Notes under the pieces: model-generated
The model's database searches: none
What the model was told of the DNA's origin: nothing
The model's input: only the letters and a program-made list of their open reading frames with translations
Assembly: GCA_017303875.1 (NCBI GenBank)
Contig: JAFLBP010000018.1
Location: 78,659-142,658, forward strand
Direction of reading: 5' to 3'
DNA length: 64,000 nt
DNA from: Chitinophagales bacterium
GTDB taxonomy: Bacteria > Bacteroidota > Bacteroidia > Chitinophagales > Saprospiraceae
Translations under genes and position numbers: made by a program
Part shown: positions 23,724 to 32,142 of the stretch, one piece after another
Position numbering within the stretch: position 1 is the first letter of the stretch
Layout of the letters: every line of letters begins with the position of its first letter

Positions 23724-23840
23724 TTAACCCTGACGTTGTTTGAACTTAGGGTTTTTCTTGTTGATTACATACAGTTTACCTTTACGGCGCACTATTTTGC
23801 AATCCGCAGAACGTTTCTTGATAGACGGTCTGACTCTCAT
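23724..23840 (-). CDS. rpmJ: 50S ribosomal protein L36 (zinc-free form)
   Basis: 38 codons with ATG at 23840 and TAA at 23724. The product begins MRVRPSIKKRSADCKIVRRKG and ends NPKFKQRQG. The usual zinc-ribbon ligands are missing: only one of the cysteines is kept, so this is the zinc-independent (C-minus) form common in Bacteroidota. It lies between infA and rpsM, the standard place. Confidence 0.95.
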   Translation of the reverse strand: MRVRPSIKKRSADCKIVRRKGKLYVINKKNPKFKQRQG

Positions 23841-23893
23841 CGCTTTTTATCTTTGCGTTAGTCAAAAATGCTGTGTTGTATCTCGGGCAACAA

Positions 23894-24112
23894 TTACTTG
23901 TAACGGTAAGTGATGCGTCCTCGGGTCAAGTCGTAAGGCGACATTTCTACGGAAACTTTATCGCCAGGCAAAATACGAATGTAGTGCATACGCATTTTAC
24001 CGGAAATCGTCGCCAGTACAATATGCCCGTTTTGCAGGCGTACTTTGAAGTTGGCGTTGGAGAGGGCTTCCGTTACCTCCCCGTCTTGTTTGATTATGTC
24101 CTCTTTTGCCAT
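23894..24112 (-). CDS. infA: Translation initiation factor IF-1
   Basis: 72 residues, exactly the family length. It is a single OB-fold with AKEDIIKQDGEVTEALSNANF, GHIVLATISGKMRMHYIRIL and a closing DLTRGRITYRYK. IF-1 binds the A-site of the 30S subunit during initiation. It lies between map and rpmJ, as in the spc/alpha clusters of many bacteria. Confidence 0.98.
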   Translation of the reverse strand: MAKEDIIKQDGEVTEALSNANFKVRLQNGHIVLATISGKMRMHYIRILPGDKVSVEMSPYDLTRGRITYRYK

Positions 24113-24148
24113 AGAATATGACCCCTTTAATTTTCGGGCTGCAAAGGT

Positions 24149-24991
24149 CTAATTTTTTGGCGTAATTTCCTGCAAATAAGAATTATTTTTTATTTCTTCT
24201 TGCAAAAAACTGTGATCAGACAAAATATCGGCCTTTCCTTTGCGCACAACCACCGAATGTTCGTAGTGTGCACTGGGTAATTTATCTTTAGTTCGGATGG
24301 TCCAGCCATCATTTTCCTGGTAAACATTGCGAACGCCCATGTTCACCATTGGTTCGATAGCGATTGCGATACCATCCCGAAGTAACATTCCCTTACCTCG
24401 TTTTCCATAGTTTGGTACTTCCGGGTCTTCATGCAGTGCGCGACCGATGCCATGCCCTACCAGATCCCTCACCACACCATACTTATGCTTAATTTCGCAA
24501 AACTCCTGAACGGCATAAGATATATCGCCGATGCGTTTACCAACGATTGCCTGTTCGATACCCTTGTACAAAGAACCATAGGTTACTTCGAGCAGCTGTA
24601 TCGTTTTCTCTTCTACTCCCACAAATGCAAAAGTAAAAGCGGCATCGCCGAAAAAACCATCCAACTCTACACCACAATCCACCGAAACAATATCCCCTTC
24701 CTTGAACTCGCGTTTGCCTGGAATACCATGCACCACGATGTCGTTGTAAGAGATACAAAGCGAAGCAGGAAACCCGTGATACCCTTTAAAAGCCGGTCGG
24801 CCTTTATGATCGCGGATAAATGCTTCTGCCGCTTTGTCTAATTCAAGTCCGGTAATACCCGGTTTCAGCATAGCGCCGACATGTGCCAGCGTTTTAGAAA
24901 CCACCAGGTTTGCCTGGCGCATTAACTCCACCTCTTCATCGGTCTTGTAGTAGACACGTTTTTCAGTGCCCTCTGTAAATAAGCCGTGCAT
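24149..24991 (-). CDS. map: Methionine aminopeptidase, type I
   Basis: 280 residues, slightly longer than the usual 250-265 owing to short N- and C-terminal extensions. The five metal ligands are visible: Asp in VSVDCGVELDGFFGDAAF (two), His in DLVGHGIGRALHEDP, Glu in AIAIEPMVNMG and Glu in SAHYEHSVVV. The enzyme removes the initiator Met from nascent proteins. It stands between secY and infA, the usual site in Bacteroidota. The start at 24991 is an ATG. Confidence 0.97.
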   Translation of the reverse strand: MHGLFTEGTEKRVYYKTDEEVELMRQANLVVSKTLAHVGAMLKPGITGLELDKAAEAFIRDHKGRPAFKGYHGFPASLCISYNDIVVHGIPGKREFKEGDIVSVDCGVELDGFFGDAAFTFAFVGVEEKTIQLLEVTYGSLYKGIEQAIVGKRIGDISYAVQEFCEIKHKYGVVRDLVGHGIGRALHEDPEVPNYGKRGKGMLLRDGIAIAIEPMVNMGVRNVYQENDGWTIRTKDKLPSAHYEHSVVVRKGKADILSDHSFLQEEIKNNSYLQEITPKN

Positions 24992-25028
24992 GTTGTGGTT
25001 TGATTATGCGCTTTGGTTACCGGTTGTA

Positions 25029-26390
25029 TTACTGGGGCTGACCTACTTGCACCCCTTGCGAGTTGCGACCCTGGATACGACCGGACTTGATAAGGCCGTC
25101 GTACTTTTTGGTCAGCAGGTAGCTTTCGATTACTTGCAGGGTATCCAGCGCAACACCCACCATGATCAGCAGTGTTGTACCGCCGAAGAAGAGTGCGAAT
25201 TGCTGGTTGACACCCAGTGCCTGAGCGAGTGAAGGCAGGATCCCGATAAAGCCGAGGAAAACTGCACCCGGCAGGGTAATGCGCGTCATCACGCTGTCGA
25301 TATATTCAGAAGTAGCTTCACCCGGTTTTACGCCAGGGATGAAGGCATTGTTGCGCTTGAGGTATTCTGCGTAGTTGGTCGGGTTGACCATCAGGGCAGT
25401 ATACACATAAGTGAAAACAACGATCAGGGTAAAGAAGATGGCGTTGTATCCGAAGGAGTAGATGTCCGTCAGCATGGATACATTGTTGGCGCCAAAGTCG
25501 TTGCCGGAAAGGTACTGGAACGGTGCAGCGATGAGGAACATGATCGCTTGGGCGAAGATGATCGGCATTACACCGGCAGAGTTTACTTTGAGGGGCAGGT
25601 AGTCGCGGGAGCTGGCAGAAGGTACTGCGCCACCGGAGCGACCAACCATACGTTTTGCGAACTGAATCGGGATACGGCGAACGCCCTGGATCACGAGAAT
25701 AGTAAGCAATACGATGATAAAGAAGGCGGCCATTTCCAGAATCAGCCAAAGGAATTTGCTTTCACCGGCTAATTTTTGGAATTCGAAGGCGAAAGCCTGG
25801 GGGAAACGGGCAATGATACCGGCCTGAATGATCAGTGAAACCCCGTTACCGATACCTTTATCCGTAATCCGTTCGCCGAGCCACATACAAAAGATCGTAC
25901 CGGCGGTCAGGATGATGATATTGGCAAACCAGAACATGCTGGGGCTGAGGCCCTGAACGGCGCCCTGAGTGCTGCTGATGAGCTGGAGGTAGCTGCCGCC
26001 CTGAACCATTGCAATGGCCACGGTGAGGAGGCGCATGTACTGGTTGAGTTTTTTACGACCACTTTCTCCTTCTTTCGTTTGCAGACGCTGGAAATAGGGT
26101 ACTGCAAAGCCGAGCAACTGAACAATGATAGAGGCGGTGATGTAGGGCATTACGCCGAGGGCGAAAATGGCCGCATTATCGAAGGCGCCACCAGTAAACA
26201 CGTTGATCAGACCGAGCAGGTCATTGGCTTTGCGGTTTTGTGCGCTGCTTTCCAGAACGGAAGGCACAACACCCGGCAGCACCACGAAGGTACCCACACG
26301 ATAGACGAGCAGGAGTAACAACGTATACAGGATACGCTGGCGGAGTTCCTTAATACTCCAGATATTACCGATAACTGTAAACAGTTTCAT
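25029..26390 (-). CDS. secY: Protein translocase subunit SecY
   Basis: 453 residues with ten membrane segments. Family blocks include RILYTLLLLLVYRVGTFVVLPG in helix 1, the plug-region GLINVFTGGAFDNAAIFALG, and the ribosome-contact loops around RRIPIQFAKRMVGR and ANKYDGL-type C-terminal sequence (KKYDGLIKSGRIQGR). SecY is the inner-membrane channel for secretory and membrane proteins, including the T9SS cargo and lipoproteins seen here. It follows rplO and precedes map. Confidence 0.98.
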   Translation of the reverse strand: MKLFTVIGNIWSIKELRQRILYTLLLLLVYRVGTFVVLPGVVPSVLESSAQNRKANDLLGLINVFTGGAFDNAAIFALGVMPYITASIIVQLLGFAVPYFQRLQTKEGESGRKKLNQYMRLLTVAIAMVQGGSYLQLISSTQGAVQGLSPSMFWFANIIILTAGTIFCMWLGERITDKGIGNGVSLIIQAGIIARFPQAFAFEFQKLAGESKFLWLILEMAAFFIIVLLTILVIQGVRRIPIQFAKRMVGRSGGAVPSASSRDYLPLKVNSAGVMPIIFAQAIMFLIAAPFQYLSGNDFGANNVSMLTDIYSFGYNAIFFTLIVVFTYVYTALMVNPTNYAEYLKRNNAFIPGVKPGEATSEYIDSVMTRITLPGAVFLGFIGILPSLAQALGVNQQFALFFGGTTLLIMVGVALDTLQVIESYLLTKKYDGLIKSGRIQGRNSQGVQVGQPQ

Positions 26391-26402
26391 CTACGAAGAA
26401 AG

Positions 26403-26849
26403 TTAAACGAGTTCAACGCTACCGCCTAAGGCTTCAATCGCTTCCTTCGCGGCGGCAGAAATAGCGTGTACTTTAAGGCTCACTTTGGAAGCGAGTTTAC
26501 CGTTTCCAAGCACCTTGATTTTGTCGCTCTGTTTGCCAAAACCGAGGGCGATGAGTGCTTCAACATCGAAGCTGCTCTGGCCGGTTTTTTGAACCAGTGC
26601 TTCCAGCGCGCTGAGGTTCAGCGGCAGGTAGTCGATACGGTTGATGTTTTTAAAGCCGCGCTTGGGCAGACGACGCTGCATAGGCGTCTGACCGCCTTCA
26701 AAGTGGCGCTTTTCTTTAAAACCACTGCGGGCTTTATCGCCCTTGTGACCGCGTGTGGAGGTGCCACCACGGCCCGAGCCGGTACCGCGGCCGATACGTT
26801 TGCGATTTTTAACCGCACCAGATGCCGGACGAAGATTATTCAGTTCCAT
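26403..26849 (-). CDS. rplO: 50S ribosomal protein L15
   Basis: 148 residues, full length. The Gly-rich N-terminus (RIGRGTGSGRGGTSTRGHKG) winds through 23S rRNA, and the C-terminal domain ends KEAIEALGGSVELV. It lies between rpmD and secY, the usual order. Confidence 0.98.
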   Translation of the reverse strand: MELNNLRPASGAVKNRKRIGRGTGSGRGGTSTRGHKGDKARSGFKEKRHFEGGQTPMQRRLPKRGFKNINRIDYLPLNLSALEALVQKTGQSSFDVEALIALGFGKQSDKIKVLGNGKLASKVSLKVHAISAAAKEAIEALGGSVELV

Positions 26850-26928
26850 AGCGTTCTTTTATTCGATATGAAAACCTGAGGGGTTTAGGACCCGCAGGTT
26901 TTAATGAATGGCTTAAAAAAAATCCTGA

Positions 26929-27108
26929 CTAAGCGTTTTCGATAGAGACCAAGTGGCTGACTACACGAAGCATACCTTCAATTTGGGGAGTAGCTTCATG
27001 TTCAACAACCTGATTTACCTTGCGGAAACCCAACGCTGTGAGGGTGTCTTTTTGACGTTTGCTTTTGTCAATCGGACTTTTAACCAGTTTAATCTTAACC
27101 TTGCTCAT
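26929..27108 (-). CDS. rpmD: 50S ribosomal protein L30
   Basis: 59 codons, ATG at 27108 and TAG at 26929. The product begins MSKVKIKLVKSPIDKSKRQK and includes LTALGFRKVNQVVEHE and PQIEGMLRVVSHLV, the whole L30 fold. It lies between rpsE and rplO, as in the standard spc operon. Confidence 0.96.
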   Translation of the reverse strand: MSKVKIKLVKSPIDKSKRQKDTLTALGFRKVNQVVEHEATPQIEGMLRVVSHLVSIENA

Positions 27109-27180
27109 GTTTGCAAAGATGGTTTACAGTGCCTTGAGGCCGCGCGAAGATAAGTACTTCGACCGGCTTGGAGCGCTTTT

Positions 27181-27705
27181 TTATCCGTTGAAGAGTTTTT
27201 CCATGGAGATACCGCGCTGACGGGCAACTTCAACCGGGCTGCGCAGGCTTTTGAGGGCCTCGATCGTTGCTTTCACAACATTGTGCGGGTTGGAGGAGCC
27301 TTGCGATTTGGCGAGTACGTCGTGTACACCGGCCATTTCCAATACAGCGCGCATGGCGCCACCGGCGATTACACCCGTACCGTGAGCAGCAGGCTTGATG
27401 AGTACCCGACCGGAGTCGAATTTGCCATAAGCTTCATGGGGGATTGTACCGTTGTGTACAGGCACCTTCACGAGGTTTTTCTCAGCGTCTTTTACCGCTT
27501 TGGAAATTGCTTCCGAAACCTCGCGGGCTTTGCCCAAGCCCTGACCGATTTGGCCTTTACCATCGCCAACAACCACTACGGCGGCGAAGCTGAAGGTACG
27601 ACCGCCTTTGGTCACTTTGGACACGCGGTTGAGGGCAACGAGCTTTTCCTTGAGACCTGAGTCTTCGGAGGTGCGGCTTTCTCTTTCTCTTTCTTGTTTA
27701 GCCAT
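27181..27705 (-). CDS. rpsE: 30S ribosomal protein S5
   Basis: 174 residues, full length. It has a charged N-terminal extension (AKQERERESRTSEDSG), the double-stranded RNA-binding fold with KGGRTFSFAAVVVVGDGKGQ, and GTGVIAGGAMRAVLEMAGV. S5 affects decoding accuracy at the mRNA entrance. It follows rplR. Confidence 0.98.
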   Translation of the reverse strand: MAKQERERESRTSEDSGLKEKLVALNRVSKVTKGGRTFSFAAVVVVGDGKGQIGQGLGKAREVSEAISKAVKDAEKNLVKVPVHNGTIPHEAYGKFDSGRVLIKPAAHGTGVIAGGAMRAVLEMAGVHDVLAKSQGSSNPHNVVKATIEALKSLRSPVEVARQRGISMEKLFNG

Positions 27706-27748
27706 TGTGAGCTAAAAGTTATATGCGTTGAAAGAATTCGTGAATCGT

Positions 27749-28090
27749 TTAGAATTGCAGACCGCCTTCGCGGGCGCCATCAGCCAGGGCTTTGACGCGG
27801 CCGTGATACAGGTAACCGCTGCGGTCGAATACTACGGTATTGATACCGGCAGCCAGGGCGCGTTCTGCGATCAGTTTACCAACGGCGGCAGCTTGCTCTG
27901 TTTTGTTACCGCTTACGCCATTTGCGGCGGCGGCGGCCAGTGTAGTGCCGTTAATATCGTCGATGATCTGACAGTAGATGCCTTTATTGGAACGGAAGAC
28001 GCTCAAACGGGGGCGTTCCGGTGTACCGTTGATTTTCTTCCGGACGCGCATTTGAATGCGCTTGCGCTTTTGTTGTTTTGTCAGTTTCAT
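27749..28090 (-). CDS. rplR: 50S ribosomal protein L18
   Basis: 113 residues, full length. It has a basic N-terminus (KLTKQQKRKRIQMRVRKKI), PRLSVFRSNKGIYCQIIDD and the closing FDRSGYLYHGRVKALADGAR. L18 binds 5S rRNA. It lies between rplF and rpsE. Confidence 0.98.
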   Translation of the reverse strand: MKLTKQQKRKRIQMRVRKKINGTPERPRLSVFRSNKGIYCQIIDDINGTTLAAAAANGVSGNKTEQAAAVGKLIAERALAAGINTVVFDRSGYLYHGRVKALADGAREGGLQF

Positions 28091-28163
28091 TGCTGTCTAT
28101 AATTTGATGCGCTGATTTCCGTCCAGCACACATATTATCCAGTTAAAAAGAAAGCTTAGCGGA

Positions 28164-28724
28164 TTATTTTTTACCGCCGGCAGTTTTACCCGCTTTGCGG
28201 CGGATTTTTTCGCCCTTAAACATGATACCTTTCCCTTTGTAAGGTTCTGGTTTGCGGAAGGAGCGAATTTTGGCACAAACCTGGCCGAGCAATTCTTTAT
28301 CGATACCTTCGAGGCGGATGAGCGGCGCGGAACCTTTTTCCATGGCCGTAGTCACCTTGATCTCTTCAGGGATATAAAATATCACCGGGTGCGAGTAACC
28401 GAGGGTGAAGGTAACGAGGTTACCGGTGTTTTCCACACGATAGCCCACCCCGACTACTTCCATCTCACGCACATAACCTGTGCTAACACCTAACACCATA
28501 TTATTAATAAGGGCGCGGTAGAGACCGTGGAGTGCGCGGTGACGCTTCTGTTCGGTCGGACGCGTAACGGTGAGCACACCATCTTCCGTATTAACCGCGA
28601 TATCGGGGTCAATTTTTTGGCTGAGTGAACCTTTCGGGCCTTTCACCGTAACGGTGTTATCGGGGCTTACCGAAACTTCCACTTTCGCCGGGAGTGTGAT
28701 AGGGAGTTTGCCGATGCGTGACAT
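28164..28724 (-). CDS. rplF: 50S ribosomal protein L6
   Basis: 186 residues, full length, with the two duplicated L6 domains. It begins MSRIGKLPITLPAKVEVSV, and the C-terminal signature PEPYKGKGIMFKGEKIRRKA is intact. L6 lies near the GTPase-factor site of the large subunit. It follows rpsH. Confidence 0.98.
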   Translation of the reverse strand: MSRIGKLPITLPAKVEVSVSPDNTVTVKGPKGSLSQKIDPDIAVNTEDGVLTVTRPTEQKRHRALHGLYRALINNMVLGVSTGYVREMEVVGVGYRVENTGNLVTFTLGYSHPVIFYIPEEIKVTTAMEKGSAPLIRLEGIDKELLGQVCAKIRSFRKPEPYKGKGIMFKGEKIRRKAGKTAGGKK

Positions 28725-28798
28725 ATTCCGATATTGTTAGTTGTTGTTCAACTGTGGGTTTAAAAAAGATCCTTAAGGCGTCAGAGCGCGGTCAGGAA

Positions 28799-29209
28799 TT
28801 AATATACGTAGCAGAGCAATTCTCCGCCGACGTTCAGCTCGCGGGCTTTTTTGTCGGTCATTACCCCTTTGGAGGTAGAGACGATCATGATACCGAGACC
28901 GTTGATGATGCGCGGGATGTCGGTACTTCCGGAGAATTTACGCAGACCCGGACGGCTTACGCGCACGAGTTCGCGGATAACCGGCTGTTTGCTTTGCGCG
29001 TCGTATTTGAGGGCGATTTTGATAAGGCCCTGTTTATACTTTTCGGATTCATCTTCGAAAACATATTTCAAGATGTAACCCTGATCGTACAAAATCTCCG
29101 TGATGGCTTTTTTAATGCGCGAAGCCGGAATTTCGACGATACGATGCCCAGCCATCTGTGCGTTACGGATGCGGGTCAGATAATCTGCTATCGGGTCAGT
29201 TACGTGCAT
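28799..29209 (-). CDS. rpsH: 30S ribosomal protein S8
   Basis: 136 residues, full length. It has DPIADYLTRIRNAQMAGH at the N-terminus and GIMIVSTSKGVMTDKKAREL at the C-terminus, the rRNA-binding signature. S8 binds the central 16S domain and, in E. coli, represses the spc operon through rplE mRNA. It follows rpsN. Confidence 0.98.
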   Translation of the reverse strand: MHVTDPIADYLTRIRNAQMAGHRIVEIPASRIKKAITEILYDQGYILKYVFEDESEKYKQGLIKIALKYDAQSKQPVIRELVRVSRPGLRKFSGSTDIPRIINGLGIMIVSTSKGVMTDKKARELNVGGELLCYVY

Positions 29210-29254
29210 TGTATCTGGCGATTGATGAGTCGTGATAGAATACCCTCGAGTTAA

Positions 29255-29524
29255 TTACCAAGAGGCTTTGGTTACACCCGGAATTTTGCCGTCGAGCGCC
29301 ATTTGGCGGAATTTCACGCGGCAGATACCGAATTTGCGCATATAGCCCTTTGGGCGGCCGGTCAGCAGGCAGCGGTTGTGCTTGCGGATCGGGTTAGAGT
29401 TGCGGGGCAGCTTATCGAGTGCATCGTAGTCGCCTTCCTCTTTGAGTTTTTTGCGCAAGTCCGCGTATTTAGCAACCAGACGGGTGCGTTTACGTTCGCG
29501 GGCGATGATAGATTTCTTTGCCAT
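29255..29524 (-). CDS. rpsN: 30S ribosomal protein S14 (zinc-free form)
   Basis: 89 residues, the length of the long, zinc-independent S14 form. It begins MAKKSIIARERKRTRLVAKY and has RCLLTGRPKGYMRKFGICRV without the CxxC pairs of the short zinc form. It lies between rplE and rpsH. Confidence 0.98.
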   Translation of the reverse strand: MAKKSIIARERKRTRLVAKYADLRKKLKEEGDYDALDKLPRNSNPIRKHNRCLLTGRPKGYMRKFGICRVKFRQMALDGKIPGVTKASW

Positions 29525-29564
29525 GGTAGTGCGCGGATCGAATTATATTCGTGTGAGGGTCTGT

Positions 29565-30113
29565 TTATTTTTTGAAAGGCATACCGAGTTCCTTGAGCAG
29601 GGCAAAAGCTTCGGCATCGGTTTCGGCCGATGTAACGAAGGAGATGTCCATACCCATGATCTTGCTTACCTTATCGATATCGATCTCCGGGTAGATAATT
29701 TGCTCGGTGATACCGAGGGTATAGTTACCACGGCCGTCGAAAGATTTATCGTTGATGCCGCGGAAGTCGCGTACACGAGGCAGGGCAACAGTGATGAATC
29801 GGTCGAGGAATTCGTACATACGTTCACCGCGGAGGGTTACACGTACGCCGATCGGCATACCTTCACGCAGTTTGAAGTTAGAAACCGAAGTGCGTGCGCG
29901 TGTCGGTACTGCCTTCTGGCCTGTGATGATGGAGAGTTCCTGAGCGGCGTTGTCGACGAGCTTTTTATCGCCCGTTGCGTCGCCGATACCCTGGTTAATG
30001 CTGATTTTCAGCAATCGGGGCACCTGCATAGGAGTCTTGTAGTTGAACTGTGCCTGGAGGGCAGGTACAACTTCTTGCAGGTATTTCGTTTTAAGACGCG
30101 GTACGTATTTCAT
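29565..30113 (-). CDS. rplE: 50S ribosomal protein L5
   Basis: 182 residues, full length. Conserved blocks are VPRLLKISINQGIGDAT and the GNYTLGITEQIIYPEID loop that contacts 5S rRNA. The ATG at 30113 shares one base with the stop of rplX (TGATG); a GTG directly upstream (30116) is possible but less likely. Tight overlap implies coupled translation with rplX. Confidence 0.97.
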   Translation of the reverse strand: MKYVPRLKTKYLQEVVPALQAQFNYKTPMQVPRLLKISINQGIGDATGDKKLVDNAAQELSIITGQKAVPTRARTSVSNFKLREGMPIGVRVTLRGERMYEFLDRFITVALPRVRDFRGINDKSFDGRGNYTLGITEQIIYPEIDIDKVSKIMGMDISFVTSAETDAEAFALLKELGMPFKK

Positions 30114-30457
30114 CACTTAATGATGTTTCCGGTTTTTTTAGAAATGCGAACCGATTCACCGCCTTCTTTGCGGCGCCCTGTACGGGTAGGTTCTCCGGTT
30201 TTGGGATCAACAACGGCGAGGTTGGACAGGTGGATGGTGGATTCCACTTCCTGAATGCCGCCTTCCTCGGTTTGCGTGGCTTTCACGTGTTTTTTAACGA
30301 TATTCACTCCTTCCACGGTAGCGCGGTTGCGGTCGGGGAAAACCTGAAGTACGATTCCGGTTTTGCCCTTATCGTCTCCGGCGATCACCATCACCGTGTC
30401 GCCCTTGCGTACATGGAGTTTGGGAGCGAAGCGTTTGGTCGTTGATTTATTAGCCAT
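30113..30457 (-). CDS. rplX: 50S ribosomal protein L24
   Basis: 114 residues, full length. The KOW motif is visible (VRKGDTVMVIAGDDKGKTG), followed by VEGVNIVKKHVKATQ. L24 starts 50S assembly and lies at the tunnel exit. The last base of its stop codon is shared with the rplE start. Confidence 0.97.
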   Translation of the reverse strand: MANKSTTKRFAPKLHVRKGDTVMVIAGDDKGKTGIVLQVFPDRNRATVEGVNIVKKHVKATQTEEGGIQEVESTIHLSNLAVVDPKTGEPTRTGRRKEGGESVRISKKTGNIIK

Positions 30458-30524
30458 TGTTCAATGTGCTCTTATGATGTGGTGAACGGCGGGTACCTGA
30501 AGGGGTGGCCTTTCGTTCGTATTT

Positions 30525-30890
30525 TTAGAGTACTTCAGGCGCCAGCGATACGATACGCATGTAATCTTTATCGCGGAGTTCACGGGCAACCGGACCGAAG
30601 ATACGGGAGCCGCGCGGTTCGTCGGAGGCATTAAGGAGTACCACGGCATTGTCGTCGAAGCGGATATAGGATCCGTCTTTACGGCGAATTTCTTTGCGGG
30701 TACGTACGATAACAGCTTTGCTGACGATACCTTTTTTTACGCCGCCTGGGGAGGCGTCTTTTACCGTCACGACGATTTTATCGCCGATGCCGGCATAACG
30801 CTGACCGGTGCTGCCCAGTACGCGAATACAGAGCACTTCCTTGGCGCCGGAGTTATCGGCTACGTTGAGACGAGATTCTTGCTGAATCAT
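30525..30890 (-). CDS. rplN: 50S ribosomal protein L14
   Basis: 121 residues, full length. It begins MIQQESRLNVADNSGAKEVL and has VKKGIVSKAVIVRTRKE, the family signature. L14 lies at the subunit interface. It follows rpsQ and precedes rplX. Confidence 0.98.
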   Translation of the reverse strand: MIQQESRLNVADNSGAKEVLCIRVLGSTGQRYAGIGDKIVVTVKDASPGGVKKGIVSKAVIVRTRKEIRRKDGSYIRFDDNAVVLLNASDEPRGSRIFGPVARELRDKDYMRIVSLAPEVL

Positions 30891-30973
30891 GATGTTTAGA
30901 TTTTTATCGTTCGAGCGGTTGAGGTGCGGTGTTTATTTATGGATAAATACCGGCACTGAACATCGAGAAAAAA

Positions 30974-31237
30974 TTACTTTGCACGTTCGATGATCTCCAC
31001 CAGGCGCCAGCGTTTGTTTTTGCTGAGCGGGCGGGTTTCCATAATGCGGACCAGGTCGCCGATGTTGCAGCTATTCGCTTCGTCATGTGCGAAGAACTTC
31101 TTGGAAGTCTTTACGAATTTGCCATAAATCGGGTGCATCAGGCGGCGTTCCACTTTTACGGAGATGGTTTTATCCATTTTGTTGGATACCACTACGCCGG
31201 TCTTTTGCTTGCGGAGATTTCTTGCTGCTGATTCCAT
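30974..31237 (-). CDS. rpsQ: 30S ribosomal protein S17
   Basis: 87 residues, full length. The OB-fold signature is clear: GVVVSNKMDKTISVKVERR, HPIYGKFVKTSKKFFAHDE and VRIMETRPLSKNKRWRLVEI. It lies between rpmC and rplN in the standard order. Confidence 0.98.
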   Translation of the reverse strand: MESAARNLRKQKTGVVVSNKMDKTISVKVERRLMHPIYGKFVKTSKKFFAHDEANSCNIGDLVRIMETRPLSKNKRWRLVEIIERAK

Positions 31238-31248
31238 TTCGAACTTAT

Positions 31249-31518
31249 TTAAGCTTGTTTTTTCTGCCGGCTGCGACGAGCGCGGAGTTTGCTGCGGCCT
31301 TCGAGCACTTCAGCAGAGCTTGCAGCCAACTCGCGTTTACGCATTTCGGTATTGATACGGGCGATGTTACGGCGCATGGCGCGAAGCTCCATCGGGTTGG
31401 CAATACCTTTAACGGAATGATCGAAGCTGGCGGATTGGATTTCACCCATTCGGGTTTCCAGTTCCTGTTTCAGATCAGCATCGCTCATGGCGGCAAAGTC
31501 AATTTTCTGCGTAGCCAT
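31249..31518 (-). CDS. rpmC: 50S ribosomal protein L29 with basic C-terminal extension
   Basis: 89 residues, longer than the common 60-70. The L29 core is ELETRMGEIQSASFDHSVKG and MELRAMRRNIARINTEMRKR; about 20 further residues, mostly Arg, Lys and Gln, follow (GRSKLRARRSRQKKQA). L29 sits at the tunnel exit and helps bind trigger factor and SRP. It lies between rplP and rpsQ. Confidence 0.96.
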   Translation of the reverse strand: MATQKIDFAAMSDADLKQELETRMGEIQSASFDHSVKGIANPMELRAMRRNIARINTEMRKRELAASSAEVLEGRSKLRARRSRQKKQA

Positions 31519-31565
31519 TATTCAGCAATTTAGCAATGTTGTTAATATGATGAGCGGTTGCGCGA

Positions 31566-31985
31566 TTAACCTTCGAAGTCATAACGCGTGACCGATTTGC
31601 ACAGCACGGGCAGCTTTTGAGCGGCCAGGCGGAGCGATTCGTATGCCAGTTCCTCGCTTACACCTTCGATTTCGAAGATGATACGACCGGGTTGAACTTC
31701 GCAAACATAGTGATCAACAGCACCTTTACCTTTACCCATACGTACTTCAGCGGGCTTCGAGGTGATGGGCTTGTCGGGGAATACCCGGATCCACACCTTA
31801 CCTTCACGCTTCATGTTACGGGTCAGGGCGATACGAGCAGATTCAATCTGACGGCTCGTAAGGCGGCTGAACTCCAGCGATTTAAGCGCAAAAGAACCGA
31901 AAGAGATCGTGCTTCCTTTGTACGCCAGGCCGCGGTTACGACCCTTATGTTGTTTGCGATATTTCTGACGTTTGGGCTGAAGCAT
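31566..31985 (-). CDS. rplP: 50S ribosomal protein L16
   Basis: 139 residues, full length. It begins MLQPKRQKYRKQHKGRNRGL and has WIRVFPDKPITSKPAEVRMG and GKGAVDHYVCEVQPGRIIFE. L16 organises the A-site of the large subunit. A strong promoter lies in the unusually long 157-base gap before it, after rpsC. Confidence 0.98.
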   Translation of the reverse strand: MLQPKRQKYRKQHKGRNRGLAYKGSTISFGSFALKSLEFSRLTSRQIESARIALTRNMKREGKVWIRVFPDKPITSKPAEVRMGKGKGAVDHYVCEVQPGRIIFEIEGVSEELAYESLRLAAQKLPVLCKSVTRYDFEG

Positions 31986-32060
31986 CTTATGTTAGATTTA
32001 AAAGCCTGTCAATCAATGATTTAGATTTATAGCTTCCCCTCTCCTTTCGGAAAAGGGCTG

Positions 32061-32091
32061 CAAAGGTACGCTAATCAGCTTGATTTACAAA
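32061..32091 (-). promoter_or_regulatory. Internal promoter between rpsC and rplP
   Basis: On the minus strand, TTTG (32091-32088) is followed after 19 bases by TACCTTTG (32068-32061): a perfect -33 and -7 pair at the optimal Bacteroidota spacing. Transcription would start near 32054 and give rplP and all genes downstream a second transcript with a leader of about 70 bases. Confidence 0.6.
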
Positions 32092-32142
32092 TTGCTTTTT
32101 TTAAAACAAGCCGTTAAAGCGTATATTTCTTACAAGTTTGGT

